From NCBI GenBank assembly GCA_031550085.1, contig JAVBOY010000038.1, positions 1-64,000 of the forward strand: a stretch of 64,000 nt of DNA, given 5' to 3'. The notes below the pieces were generated by a model. The model had not been told where the DNA came from, ran no database searches, and saw only the letters and a program-made list of their open reading frames with translations. Shown here piece by piece: positions 52,419 to 62,365 of the stretch. The position numbers and the translations under genes are program-made. The first letter of the stretch is position 1. The number at the start of each line of letters is the position of its first letter. The DNA is from UBA4417 sp031550085 (GTDB lineage Bacteria; Bacteroidota; Bacteroidia; Bacteroidales; UBA4417).

Positions 52419-53549
52419 TTACGATCGATTCAGATTCACAAACAAGCGAATTAATAATAAGGCTGCAAACGGATAGACGGCCGGATCCAGGAATCCCTGC
52501 GGTAACGCCGATAAAATCACGGCAGCAACCACGAGAATCATAAAAAAGAAAAGGATGTTTTTTTTGCGGCAAACGGCATTCGAGAGCAGTAAAAACCACA
52601 ACGGGTTCGCCCACAAATAATTGATGTTCCAGGCTGTAGAACTGTGATCGGTAAAGAACCATAAAAAGGTGATCAGCAATCCGATTAGTCCGCAGATGGT
52701 AAATAAGATTTTGTCGAAGGCTGTAAATTTCCGTTTTTTCCAAAATTCGAACACCGTGATTACCAAGCCGGTTGCGAGCAATAAAAGGGTGAAAAACAGG
52801 GGAGTAAAGACCGATTTCTGTATAACTTGTTCTTCCGCCTCAAAAAGCGTGGTACGGGCAGCAGCCAAAGGCTTTCCATCGATTTTTATGCCGGCTAATT
52901 GTGCTTCCAATTCGTCAGGCAGAAATGCCAAATCCCGTGTTTCGATTTTGGAATCCGTGCGATGCCCCAGGGCCAGGTTACAGCCCAGACGCATCCAGGG
53001 AGAAATAGCTAAACAGGGTTGAATGCACTGGCGGAATGTTTTTTCCGTGGCAGACGTATCGAATAATTTCCCCTGATTAACGCCCGATTCGATGATGTCA
53101 CGCACACGGGTTGCGCAATTGTCGAGGAAAAAGTCGTATTTGTAATTCCGGTTTTCGGGGCGGTGGTTTTCTTCCAGCAAAAAATACAGGCGGCTTTTTT
53201 GTGCGCTGTCCAAAAGCAACACCTGTTCCCAGACCGAACGGTTTTCGCTGACATAGTCATCCATAAAGCGTTCGAACGAAGTGACCGAAAGCGTGTAATT
53301 CAATTTTCCACGGGCAAATTTCACATAAAAGTTCGGCGTATTAAAATCGAAAGTACCGTAATTGTAAACTTCATCCAGTTGGCTTGCCGAGTCGCAAACG
53401 CGGATGGCTGTATGCCCGAACGCAGCATATATTTCGGTGCCGGATGAACAGGTCAACATACTGATTTGCGCCTGGTTTGAAAGTTGGGCAAAACCGGGGA
53501 TGCAGGCAAACAGCAGGCAGGAAACGAAAATGCGCTTGAAATAAATCAT
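52419..53549 (-). CDS. DUF4105 / Lnb N-terminal-domain membrane protein
   Basis: The start at 53549 (MIYFKRIFVSCLLFACIPGF) gives a signal peptide and 376 residues. The upstream part of the open frame is translated repeat sequence and is rejected. The periplasmic region has QISMLTCSSGTEIYAAFGHT, NYGTFDFNTPNFYVKFARGK, FLLEENHRPENRNYKYDFF and LDNCATRVRDII, which are DUF4105 hallmarks with conserved His and Cys suggesting a papain-like fold. Four or five transmembrane helices follow (about 245-376). The domain is related to the N-terminal region of lacto-N-biosidase. Its enzymatic role is unproven. Confidence 0.85.
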   Translation of the reverse strand: MIYFKRIFVSCLLFACIPGFAQLSNQAQISMLTCSSGTEIYAAFGHTAIRVCDSASQLDEVYNYGTFDFNTPNFYVKFARGKLNYTLSVTSFERFMDDYVSENRSVWEQVLLLDSAQKSRLYFLLEENHRPENRNYKYDFFLDNCATRVRDIIESGVNQGKLFDTSATEKTFRQCIQPCLAISPWMRLGCNLALGHRTDSKIETRDLAFLPDELEAQLAGIKIDGKPLAAARTTLFEAEEQVIQKSVFTPLFFTLLLLATGLVITVFEFWKKRKFTAFDKILFTICGLIGLLITFLWFFTDHSSTAWNINYLWANPLWFLLLSNAVCRKKNILFFFMILVVAAVILSALPQGFLDPAVYPFAALLLIRLFVNLNRS

Positions 53550-54281
53550 ACAAAATCCATTTGTGCAAATGTGCGAAAAAAAACGATTCCCCGATGTGAA
53601 CATTTTAATTGAAAATGGTATTTGGTGACGAGTAACGAGAAGTGAATTACGAATGTTTTTCTTAGTAACGAGTGACGAGTAACGAGTGGTCATGCAGAAA
53701 GCATTTCAATTGAAAATGGAGAATTGAAAATTGAAAGTGGACTTTTTTATAGCAAGTAAACGAACAACAATCTTTGCCCCGTTCACCTTGCACCATTCGC
53801 CCTTCACTGTTCACGCTTCACAAATAAACAGTTCAACGATTCAACAGTTCAACAGACGACTCACCCTTCACTTAAGTACCCTATGCGATTTAAATAACTT
53901 ATTTATTAGATTGAATTATTCTACTCCATCCAACCCAACCATAACCCCATTTCCCCCACTTCCGCGGTTTTACCTACTTCACCAGCATAAACAGTTCAAC
54001 AACTCAACAGTTCAACAACTCAACAGTTCAACAACTCAACAGTTCAACAAATTTAAATCATCTCATTTTTTTCTTCCGGTTGCATGATCGGATACTAAAA
54101 CTTTTTTACATTTGAACTTTTTAAGTAGTGTAAATTAGATTGCTATTTTATTATATTATTTATTCAAATATTAAAATGCCATTATGCTATTGTGTAATTC
54201 ATGTAAGATGCTCCCCGCTTCCAAACCTGCTTCATCCTTTCCTTTCGATAGAAACATCAAAATCAATAAAACTTTAAAACC
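53550..54281. repeat. 732-bp repeat-rich intergenic region before the toxin locus
   Basis: It holds repeated GACGAGTAACGAG strings (53625-53690), module A reversed (53798-53821), module B runs (53823-53854 and 53991-54052, the latter alternating AACAGTTC and AACAACTC with a 16-nt period), and module C (53876-53920, ACCCTATGCGATTTAAATA onward). No gene is supported. The region after 54055 is AT-rich and probably holds the promoter for the following gene, but I cannot pick one box with confidence. Confidence 0.75.
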
Positions 54282-54797
54282 ATGAAAAGAAACCTGTTAC
54301 TCATTTTATTCAATGCTTTCCTTTGGCTTCCATGCCTGTTGGCAGCCCAAACGCAAACCGCCTACTGGTATGATTACGACGCTACCGGAAACCGCATCCG
54401 GTTCCGGGTAGTAAACATCCCCAAAGGTTCAACGATGGCTCCGCCTGCCGATACGATTGATGACGGAATTACCGGAGTTTACGACAAGTTCATTTCAGCA
54501 ACCGACGAAATGGTTAACCGCGATGCCCCTCAGGCATACGAAGAAATGCTTGGAAGCCTGAAAGTGAAAGTTTACCCCAATCCTACGCAAGGCAGGCTGA
54601 AGGTGGTCATCGAATGCAACGATGCCATCCAGTTGTCGCAATTAAAACTTGTCGCACTCAATGGCAAAACGCTTTACAAGACAACCAACTTAAGTATGGA
54701 AACCGACATCGACATTACGGACCAACCCTCGGGCGTCTACCTTATGCAGGTACAGGTGAATGATACGGTAAGCAATTGGAAAATCGTGAAACAGTAA
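54282..54797 (+). CDS. short secreted protein with a YD-like motif and a T9SS sorting domain
   Basis: The 171-residue product has a signal peptide (1-22, ending LLAAQ), then AYWYDYDATGNRIRFRVVNI, an isolated YD/RHS-repeat-like motif. An acidic linker follows and then a type IX secretion C-terminal domain (VKVYPNPTQGRLKVVIE, LVALNGKTLYK, QPSGVYLMQVQVND). It immediately precedes the large RHS gene on the same strand, with 267 bp of repeats between them. It may be exported to the surface together with, or in support of, the RHS protein; this is inference. Confidence 0.78.
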   Translation: MKRNLLLILFNAFLWLPCLLAAQTQTAYWYDYDATGNRIRFRVVNIPKGSTMAPPADTIDDGITGVYDKFISATDEMVNRDAPQAYEEMLGSLKVKVYPNPTQGRLKVVIECNDAIQLSQLKLVALNGKTLYKTTNLSMETDIDITDQPSGVYLMQVQVNDTVSNWKIVKQ

Positions 54798-55064
54798 TTG
54801 ACAAGTTAACGAGGTACAAGTTAACGAGTTTTAAAGCAGAACGAGGAAACAAACAATAATTCCTGCACCGTTCACCCAATAAACAGTTAAACGATTAAAC
54901 AGGCATCTCACCCTTCACTGTTCACGTTTCACACTATGCGATTAAAATATCATATTATTAGATTAAATTATACTGATACGTTCAAATCAAATAGCCACCC
55001 TTTCACGCTTCACTGTTCACGCTTCACATTCATAAATAATCAACAAACTATAAAACAAAATTTA
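54798..55064. repeat. composite repeats A, B and C upstream of the RHS gene
   Basis: In order: a short B run (54872-54902), A reversed (54908-54932), C (54934-54971, CTATGCGATTAAAATATCAT onward), and two further A-type strings (CGCTTCACTGTTCACGCTTC, about 55002-55027) ending about 40 bases before the RHS start codon. Confidence 0.75.
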
Positions 55065-58000
55065 ATGAAAGCAACTATATCATTTTTTATTATCAACTTT
55101 TTCATATTAATACAAATTGTTGCACAAACTCCTATTGACAAAACCAAACCTGTGGGTGCCATTGCCGGAGCAATGGATGTATCATCTACCGGAGCGGCAA
55201 CTTATGCCATCCCGATTGCTATCCCTCCCGGGACAGGAGGGATGCAACCCCAACTCTCCATCATTTACAACAGCCAAGGTGGCAACGGATTATTAGGCGT
55301 GGGTTGGGAATTGGCCGGATTGTCTGCGATAAGCCGCGTACCCAAACCGATTGAAAATTCAAATGCTATAAAACCCATGATATTTACCATGGACGATGAG
55401 TATGCCTTGGATGGAAACCGCCTGATTCTGGTTGATGGAGTTGCGGGAATGACATCTGCCGTTTACCATACCGAAGTAGAAACCTTTGCCAGAATATCCA
55501 TAATCGAAAGAGCCCACTACGGTGCTACAGCATTTAAAGCAGAAACCAAAGACGGCAGGATTTTATTTTATGGCAATTCCGCCGATTCTAAAATTGAAGC
55601 ACAAGGAAGCGAAGCCATTCTGTTTTGGCGGTTAACCAAACAAATGGATAAAAACGGGAACTACATTTATTATCATTACGAAAAAAATGCAACCGGAGAA
55701 TCCTGGATTAAGGAAATCCTTTACACGGGAAATGATACAACCGATTTAAAACCTTACAACACCCTCAAATTTTATTATGAAAACCGCTTGGATTCCAATA
55801 CGGTTTACCTGAGCGGGAAAGCGGTATCCCAGACCAAACTATTGGACAGTATCCAAGTGTGGGCTGAAAACGCTTGGGTGAAGACCTACCGTTTCCGGTA
55901 CCAAGTTGATTTTTATACGCATCTGACCCAGGTGGACGAAGCGGTTCCCGGGGGTGCACCTGTGAACCCGACACTGATTGCCTGGGGCAACGCAACCCCA
56001 ACCTGTACAACAGCTGTTTCTCCTTATGTAATAAAATATAGTACGGCAAATTACTTCGGCGATTTTAATGGGGACGGCAAGACAGACATTGTGGAAATTC
56101 CCACCAAGGGGTTGCAAGAGCGATTGACAAGTCATGATATAGGTTATGTCTGGTTTGCAAACCCCGATGGGAATACCTTTACATTGGGATTTGGTTTTTT
56201 CCTACGGGATGACTTTGACCCTTACGGAGTACAGGTTGCTGATTTCAACGGCGACGGGAAAGACGACTTGCTTCCGCGTGCGAAAATACAGAGCGGGAAT
56301 ATTTTTACAGGTTTCGATTTGGAATACTATTACTGGATGGCGATCTCAACGGGAACCAATTTTACAAATTCCCATGAGATTTATATTAAAAACACACATG
56401 AACCTATGGTCGGCAATTTCAGGGGAGAAGGGAAAGCAGATTTCTTACTATACAAAAATGTTTCAAAAATAACTCTTCCGTACATGTCTGATTTTAAATT
56501 ATATAGTTACAATCCGGACAGGTCTTACAAAACAAGCATTTCACGACAACAGGATTCGATTTTCAAAACTGCAGATAAATTCATTGCAACCGATTTCAAC
56601 GGGAATGGTTTACAGGAAGTTTGTATTATCGGAGATACCTGTGTTTTTTATGAATTTGACCGTAATACGGAAACATTCAAGCTCGTTTTCTCATCCGGAT
56701 ACCCGACGAAACAGCATGAAGTATTTACCGGCGATTTCAATGGCGACGGGAAAACGGATTTATTAACCTTTCATAAGGATTCCAATCCGAAATGGGAAAT
56801 GCATTATTCAACGGGAACAGGATTTACCTGGCCGTTAACCGGAGTCCCCCTGCTGAATACGAACCCCGCCTATTATGATTCTTACGGTCCGATCAACATC
56901 AAAGATTTCAACGGCGATGGCAAAGACGATATCCTGGAAACGCACCTGCTTTCAACAACGACTTGGGATTCCATTCCAACCACATTCCGGATTTGTTATT
57001 CAAAAGGAAACGGGCTGTTTGAGACGGAAACAACCACGCTCCCTACGGAAGGTGGACTTGATAGAAACCTCAAGTTCGGCGATTTTAACGGCGACGGGAA
57101 ACAAGATGTTTTTTTGCTTAAACCGATGCTTGAATTCACTTACACAAACATTTGGTTTCATAAAGACGAGAAAAAACATTTGGTAAAATCCATCCGGAAT
57201 GGATTGGGAATTGCCACAGAAATTGAATACAAGCCTTTAGGCAATGCCGGAAACAGTTATTCACGGAATATCGTGGCCCAATTCCCCGCTCAGGATTTTC
57301 AAGGCGCTTTGCACGTGGTAACCAAGCTAAGTGCTCCGGACGGTGTGGGAGGCAACGCTTACACAACCTATTACTATGAGGGTGCCCGCCTTCACCGCTT
57401 GGGTAAAGGGTTCTTGGGTTTTACCCGCATCATCTCCACCCATTATCCTTCCGGTTTGAAAACCGAAAGCACTTACCTGTTGAACGAAACTTATTGGTAT
57501 CCCTACTTATTTGTAGTAACGAATTATGCGGAAAATACGAAACTATCGATCACCACTTATGAAAATAACGTGAAAACGTTCAGCAACAAAAGATATTTCC
57601 CGTTTACATCCGGAATTTACAATACCGATGTCCTGAACGACATTGCAAAAGCAACCTTGTATACCTACGACAATAACGGCAACATGACCAATTCGTCCAC
57701 CTATCACCCCTATACCGTAGCTCAAACCACCCAGGCAATCTCATACACCCGCTTTGGGGAAGAATACAAGCCTACACAGGTAACAACCACCCAAAACGTG
57801 GTAAATGTGGGACAACATTCCCAAACGACACATTACACTTATAATGCAAAGGGAAGGCTACTTGTCGAAAGACAATATACATCGGCTGACACCTCAAAAA
57901 ACATTACAACCCGTTATGAGCAATACAATGCGTTGGGTTTGCCTACAAAAATCACGACCGTTTCTTCAGAACCCGTAAAAGGCGGCAACCAAATCGAAGA

Positions 58001-61000
58001 AATCCGGACTTATGACCCCAGCAACCGCTTTGTAACCGGTAAAACAAATGCGTTAGGGCATACCTCCCAATTTACCTATGAATCCAAATCCGGCAAGCTG
58101 TTGAGCGAAACCGATCCCAACGGGTTGACCACTACTTACCAATACGATGCCCGGGGCAGGCTAACGAAAACAACCTTTCCCGACGGGAGCGTTGCCACAC
58201 AAGCGATCCACTGGTACGGAGGAACCCGGATTCCACATGCTTTATACTACACGGAACAATTAGCCACGGCAGCCCCTCCGGTATATACGTTTTACGACGC
58301 CTTGGGCAGGGAAGTTTGTACCTATACCCGTTCCGATTTTGAAGGAGCCCAAAACATGTATGCCGATACGCGGTACAATGCCAAAGGGCAGGTCGAAAAA
58401 AAATCGATGCCTTACAGATCCATCGCCACTGCCGAAACCAATAAAAAATGGACAAGCTATACGTATGACCATATAGGACGATTAACGGAGGAAACAGGTC
58501 CCATGTTGCATAAATCATACAGTTATACAGCCAATAAGAAAACCGTAACCGATCTCTTAAACGGAAATGCAACCTGCTCCAGCAAAACCAACAACCTGGG
58601 GCAAGTAACCGAATCCACCGATCCGGGCGGAAGTATTACCTACACCTACAATGCACAGGGGTTGCCCGTAACCACCAAAGTGAACGGACTATTGGTCGCC
58701 ACCATGCAGTACGATTATATGGGAAACCGTATTTCCCTTATCGAACCCAATTCAGGTACCACCACCTCAAAATACGACGCCTTCGGGCGCTTGATCAAGC
58801 AAACCCATGCACGGGGCGATTCTACAACCTACTCTTACGACTTATTGGGCCGGGTAACACAAAAACTGGTCAACGGTGATAAGTATGCCGAAGGTTCCGC
58901 CGGGTACTTTTACGACGAAAACAAAAAATACGGCATCGTAAGCCGGGTAGAATCTCTCAATCACAACACTACCTACGTTTACGACGATTTGTGCCGGGTA
59001 ACGGCACAAACCGAAACCATACTGGGCGAAGCATATACAACCCGGTACGAATACAATTCCCAAGGACAGGTATCGAAGCTGATTTATCCCGGCGGATTTT
59101 ATGTAACTTATCAGTACAACGGGCTGGGCGAGTTGCATGTGATCCGCAACCCGCACAACAACATTATCTGGTCGATGACCAAAAAGAATGTATTCGGGCA
59201 GCCTACCCAATATCATTGGGGCGAAGGCAGGACGACGTTGTTGGATTACGACAGCTACGGAAACCTGACCGGAATCCGGAGCGGGTTAAAAGTTGCAAAC
59301 GGAGGCGGTGGAATGAATACGAATTCGTTTTCGGGTTTTATCCCCGGTATTTCCGATTATCCGGAAATGGCAGGCAGTTCCATTTCCTGCAACGGCGAGG
59401 TGCAATATTGGACTTATGGCTACAATGGAAGGGGCATGTTGGAAAGTTCCGGCTGCCAGGTGAGCGGACAGGAAGAAATTTACCAATATGATCATCTCAA
59501 CCGGTTGGTTGATATCACAAGCAAAGAACGGTATAACCGTTCCATCGAATACAACGCTTCCGGCAATATCCTGAATCAAAGCCATATGGGAAGCTATTCG
59601 TATGGAAGCAAACCTCATGCCGTCACCACGGTGGATCCGTTGGCAACTTCTTCCTCCTCATGGGAGTGCAACACTTCATACACTCCTTTTAACAAAATCA
59701 AACAAATTACCAAAGGAGACACGATGCTGACGTTTACTTACGGCAACGACCAGCAAAGGATTAATACGCTTGAAAGTGGATTTGTCAAAGCAAAATCGCG
59801 TACTTTTGTCAATAAGTTCTTTGAAAAAGCTGTATTTCTGAATGCCATCGGACAACCATACCAATACCTGAACTACATCTATGCCGACAACTGCTTGGTA
59901 GGCATTTATGTTCAGGATTACGCAGGCCAGTCCCAAGGCAACTTCCAAACCATGTATTATGTTCATACCGACCGATTGGGCAGTTACGATGTCATTACCG
60001 ATTCGGTAGGTACGATCCTCGAACGCTTTAGTTTCGATGCCTGGGGCAACCGCCGCAACCCGCTCAACTGGGAAGAAGCGGATCCCAATGCCGCCGGGCA
60101 TTTGTTTACCCGGGGCTATACCGGGCACGAACATTTAGATCGGTTCGGGCTTATTAATATGAACGGAAGATTGTACGACCCCCTGATAGCCCGCTTCCTC
60201 AGCCCCGACCCGTTTGTACCGGATGCTGCCAATACGCAGGATTATAACCGTTATTCCTATGCACGGAATAACCCGCTAATGTATACGGATCCAAGCGGGG
60301 AGTTTTGGCATTTAGTTGTTGGTGCCGCTATTGGTGGTATACTTAACTGGTCTATTCATGGAGGGCAACTAAATGCCAAAGGGCTGGGATATTTTGGGGT
60401 TGGAGCATTAGCGGGAGCATTATCGGCCGGTGTTGGAGCTGGATTTAATGGGGCTTTTGCCGGTAAAGCTTTTGGTGCTTCATTTCTATCGGGTACTGGG
60501 GGTCTTTCTTCGACAGGATTTTATACTGGCTTTACTATCGGGTATTGGTCAGGAGCTACAAGTGGAATTGTGTCGGGAATGGGTAACGGATTAATAGGGA
60601 ACAATAGTTTTGGAGCAGCATTATGGAATGGTTTTGATCAAGCTTTCATACAAAGTACAATAGGTGCGGTTACAGGCGGTATTATCGGAGGTATTGATGC
60701 AGTAAAAAAACATGTAGACTTTTTTACGGGCATTGGAGAATTTGATGTTTCACAAGGCGTAGCGGCTTCTGGTGATCTTTCAAGAATAAAAGGAGTACTA
60801 AAATCTAAATATGTGGCCACATATTATGGAGAAAATATATATGAAACATCAGAATTTTTAGCTTCAAATAGTTCAGATCCGCTTTACTCTTCAGGAGTCT
60901 ATGTGCCATATAAGGGAATAGTAGTTGGTACAAATGTGTACCCCAGAGGTGCGGGTAGTGCATTTCCACTTGGAAATCTAAGACTTATCCAACACGAATT

Positions 61001-61268
61001 TGGACACGGATTGCAATTTCGAATATTAGGATTAGATCTATATTTAAGGGTGGTTGCAAAAGAAAGTTTAAGTAGTGCTATTAAAAATCCAGGAGTAGTA
61101 CATGAAAATTTGTGGACTGAAACATGGGCTAATTATTTATCTAGCCAATACTTTGGGACAAAGTATTTACCATCAGCTAAATATCCAGTAAAAAATATTG
61201 ACCCATATAATTCAAGTAGATTATTGCTAAAAACTCTTCCAATGTTTTTCCTTTCACCATTCTTATAA
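55065..61268 (+). CDS. SpvB/VCBS/RHS polymorphic toxin with an HEFGH protease-like tip
   Basis: The start at 55065 (MKATISFFIINFFILIQIVA) gives a signal peptide and 2067 residues; the frame is open further upstream only through repeats. Domains: SpvB-type N-domain from about 30 (TGAATYAIPIAIPPGTGGMQ, GNGLLGVGWELAGLSAISR); about seven VCBS/FG-GAP calcium-type repeats (FNGDGKTDI, FNGDGKDDL and others); a long YD-repeat shell; and an RHS core (HTDRLGSYDVITDSVGTILE, RLYDPLIARFLSPDPF) ending DPSGE at 1742-1746. The 321-residue tip has a Gly/Ala-rich segment and then H1977-E-F-G-H1981 in RLIQHEFGHGLQ, with Glu2019 in WTETWANYLS as a possible third zinc ligand. The tip is more AT-rich than the core. 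It probably encapsulates and delivers a zinc-metallopeptidase-like toxin. The target is unknown. Confidence 0.88.
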   Translation: MKATISFFIINFFILIQIVAQTPIDKTKPVGAIAGAMDVSSTGAATYAIPIAIPPGTGGMQPQLSIIYNSQGGNGLLGVGWELAGLSAISRVPKPIENSNAIKPMIFTMDDEYALDGNRLILVDGVAGMTSAVYHTEVETFARISIIERAHYGATAFKAETKDGRILFYGNSADSKIEAQGSEAILFWRLTKQMDKNGNYIYYHYEKNATGESWIKEILYTGNDTTDLKPYNTLKFYYENRLDSNTVYLSGKAVSQTKLLDSIQVWAENAWVKTYRFRYQVDFYTHLTQVDEAVPGGAPVNPTLIAWGNATPTCTTAVSPYVIKYSTANYFGDFNGDGKTDIVEIPTKGLQERLTSHDIGYVWFANPDGNTFTLGFGFFLRDDFDPYGVQVADFNGDGKDDLLPRAKIQSGNIFTGFDLEYYYWMAISTGTNFTNSHEIYIKNTHEPMVGNFRGEGKADFLLYKNVSKITLPYMSDFKLYSYNPDRSYKTSISRQQDSIFKTADKFIATDFNGNGLQEVCIIGDTCVFYEFDRNTETFKLVFSSGYPTKQHEVFTGDFNGDGKTDLLTFHKDSNPKWEMHYSTGTGFTWPLTGVPLLNTNPAYYDSYGPINIKDFNGDGKDDILETHLLSTTTWDSIPTTFRICYSKGNGLFETETTTLPTEGGLDRNLKFGDFNGDGKQDVFLLKPMLEFTYTNIWFHKDEKKHLVKSIRNGLGIATEIEYKPLGNAGNSYSRNIVAQFPAQDFQGALHVVTKLSAPDGVGGNAYTTYYYEGARLHRLGKGFLGFTRIISTHYPSGLKTESTYLLNETYWYPYLFVVTNYAENTKLSITTYENNVKTFSNKRYFPFTSGIYNTDVLNDIAKATLYTYDNNGNMTNSSTYHPYTVAQTTQAISYTRFGEEYKPTQVTTTQNVVNVGQHSQTTHYTYNAKGRLLVERQYTSADTSKNITTRYEQYNALGLPTKITTVSSEPVKGGNQIEEIRTYDPSNRFVTGKTNALGHTSQFTYESKSGKLLSETDPNGLTTTYQYDARGRLTKTTFPDGSVATQAIHWYGGTRIPHALYYTEQLATAAPPVYTFYDALGREVCTYTRSDFEGAQNMYADTRYNAKGQVEKKSMPYRSIATAETNKKWTSYTYDHIGRLTEETGPMLHKSYSYTANKKTVTDLLNGNATCSSKTNNLGQVTESTDPGGSITYTYNAQGLPVTTKVNGLLVATMQYDYMGNRISLIEPNSGTTTSKYDAFGRLIKQTHARGDSTTYSYDLLGRVTQKLVNGDKYAEGSAGYFYDENKKYGIVSRVESLNHNTTYVYDDLCRVTAQTETILGEAYTTRYEYNSQGQVSKLIYPGGFYVTYQYNGLGELHVIRNPHNNIIWSMTKKNVFGQPTQYHWGEGRTTLLDYDSYGNLTGIRSGLKVANGGGGMNTNSFSGFIPGISDYPEMAGSSISCNGEVQYWTYGYNGRGMLESSGCQVSGQEEIYQYDHLNRLVDITSKERYNRSIEYNASGNILNQSHMGSYSYGSKPHAVTTVDPLATSSSSWECNTSYTPFNKIKQITKGDTMLTFTYGNDQQRINTLESGFVKAKSRTFVNKFFEKAVFLNAIGQPYQYLNYIYADNCLVGIYVQDYAGQSQGNFQTMYYVHTDRLGSYDVITDSVGTILERFSFDAWGNRRNPLNWEEADPNAAGHLFTRGYTGHEHLDRFGLINMNGRLYDPLIARFLSPDPFVPDAANTQDYNRYSYARNNPLMYTDPSGEFWHLVVGAAIGGILNWSIHGGQLNAKGLGYFGVGALAGALSAGVGAGFNGAFAGKAFGASFLSGTGGLSSTGFYTGFTIGYWSGATSGIVSGMGNGLIGNNSFGAALWNGFDQAFIQSTIGAVTGGIIGGIDAVKKHVDFFTGIGEFDVSQGVAASGDLSRIKGVLKSKYVATYYGENIYETSEFLASNSSDPLYSSGVYVPYKGIVVGTNVYPRGAGSAFPLGNLRLIQHEFGHGLQFRILGLDLYLRVVAKESLSSAIKNPGVVHENLWTETWANYLSSQYFGTKYLPSAKYPVKNIDPYNSSRLLLKTLPMFFLSPFL

Positions 61269-61275
61269 TTAAACC

Positions 61276-61746
61276 ATGAATAAATATTTAATTATATTAA
61301 TTTTATTTGTTATTGTATTTAAATCATGTCTTCCTTTTGATCCACCAAGTGGAGGATTTGAAATCTATAATTATTCAGATAAAGCAATTTATGTTTATTG
61401 TACATGCATGGATTCATTGCCTGTATCTCCAAGATTAAATCTTTTTGAAAAATTTAACGATCTAATTATTGATCCTAATGGTGATACCATAGATCCAATA
61501 TATTCTCCAGAATATCGTGTCGATGCGTACTCAACAAAAGGGTTTGTCACATGGGGAAGTCCTGAAAATCCCCGATTGTATTGTGATAATACAACCGTGC
61601 GGTTATTTTTTATTAAAGAAAATGTTATGCGTACCCACACGTGGGAAGAAATTTCTCAAAAACAATTGTATGAAAAAAAAACCATTTTAACTGAAAGTCA
61701 ATTATCAAAAAACGGTTGGAAATACATCTATTTTCCTAATCAATAG
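61276..61746 (+). CDS. lipoprotein, candidate immunity protein 1
   Basis: It starts 7 bp after the RHS stop. The 156-residue protein has a lipoprotein-type signal (VIVFKSC, Cys18) and a mature domain with IYVYCTCMDSLPVSPRLNLF, YSPEYRVDAYSTKGF, MRTHTWEEISQKQLYEKK and GWKYIYFPNQ. It is clearly paralogous to the next gene. Position directly behind the toxin tip and low GC, like the tip, are typical of immunity genes. A lipid-anchored immunity protein implies that the toxin acts in the periplasm or at the outer membrane. No known family recognised. Confidence 0.7.
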   Translation: MNKYLIILILFVIVFKSCLPFDPPSGGFEIYNYSDKAIYVYCTCMDSLPVSPRLNLFEKFNDLIIDPNGDTIDPIYSPEYRVDAYSTKGFVTWGSPENPRLYCDNTTVRLFFIKENVMRTHTWEEISQKQLYEKKTILTESQLSKNGWKYIYFPNQ

Positions 61747-61767
61747 TCCATTTTAATTTTTAATTTC

Positions 61768-62250
61768 ATGAAAAATTCTTGTTATGTAATTTTTATAGGA
61801 TTAATTGCTCTAATTGGATGTTCTGGACATCAACCGGAATTACCAATGGAAGTAATTACTATTGGAAATTACACAGATTCGGCACTTTATGTCTTCTGTA
61901 GCTGCGAAGATTCTTTGCCCATAATGCCTTTTTTAAAATTATTCGATACAGCTACAGCTTCCTTTGTTATTGATGAAAAAGGGAATAAATTAGATTCGAT
62001 TTATTGTCCAAATTATCGTATAAATGCTTATTCAGGAGGAAACCTCTCATTGAAGGACATAGTAAAAGATAACCACGTCTTTTGTAAAAACAAAAGCATC
62101 AAACTATATTTCATTAAAGAACAAATCTTAAGAACTAAAAGTTGGAATGAAATATACAAAAAGCAATTATATGCTCGAAAAATTATTTTAACTGATAGCA
62201 TGTTAGTGAGTAGCAAATGGAAATACATTTATTACCCTGTTGCACGATAG
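61768..62250 (+). CDS. lipoprotein, candidate immunity protein 2 (paralog)
   Basis: The 160-residue paralog of the preceding gene has a lipobox ending LIGC (about residue 17). It shares blocks LYVFCSCEDSLPIMPFLKLF, YCPNYRINAYS, LRTKSWNEIYKKQLYARK, ILTDS and WKYIYYP. The Cys-x-Cys pair, spacing and C-terminal block are conserved between the two copies while the rest has diverged. Tandem immunity paralogs often protect against several toxin variants. It ends just before the orphan toxin tip. Confidence 0.7.
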   Translation: MKNSCYVIFIGLIALIGCSGHQPELPMEVITIGNYTDSALYVFCSCEDSLPIMPFLKLFDTATASFVIDEKGNKLDSIYCPNYRINAYSGGNLSLKDIVKDNHVFCKNKSIKLYFIKEQILRTKSWNEIYKKQLYARKIILTDSMLVSSKWKYIYYPVAR

Positions 62251-62365
62251 TGGAATTGGTATTTCCAAATAAAACTGCACAAAAAGTAAAACCCTATTTG
62301 TTAAGCAGCAATGCAGAATTATTCCCCTGCAATTATATCGAAAATCGTTCGACAGGGGCGGTGCA

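Noticed and set aside
53550..53693. 48-residue extension of the DUF4105 protein
   Set aside because: It reads through GACGAGTAACGAG repeats; the start at 53549 gives a clean signal peptide.
61276..62250. The two lipoproteins as one frameshifted gene
   Set aside because: Each has its own start, signal peptide, lipobox and stop, and they align along their length, so they are tandem paralogs.
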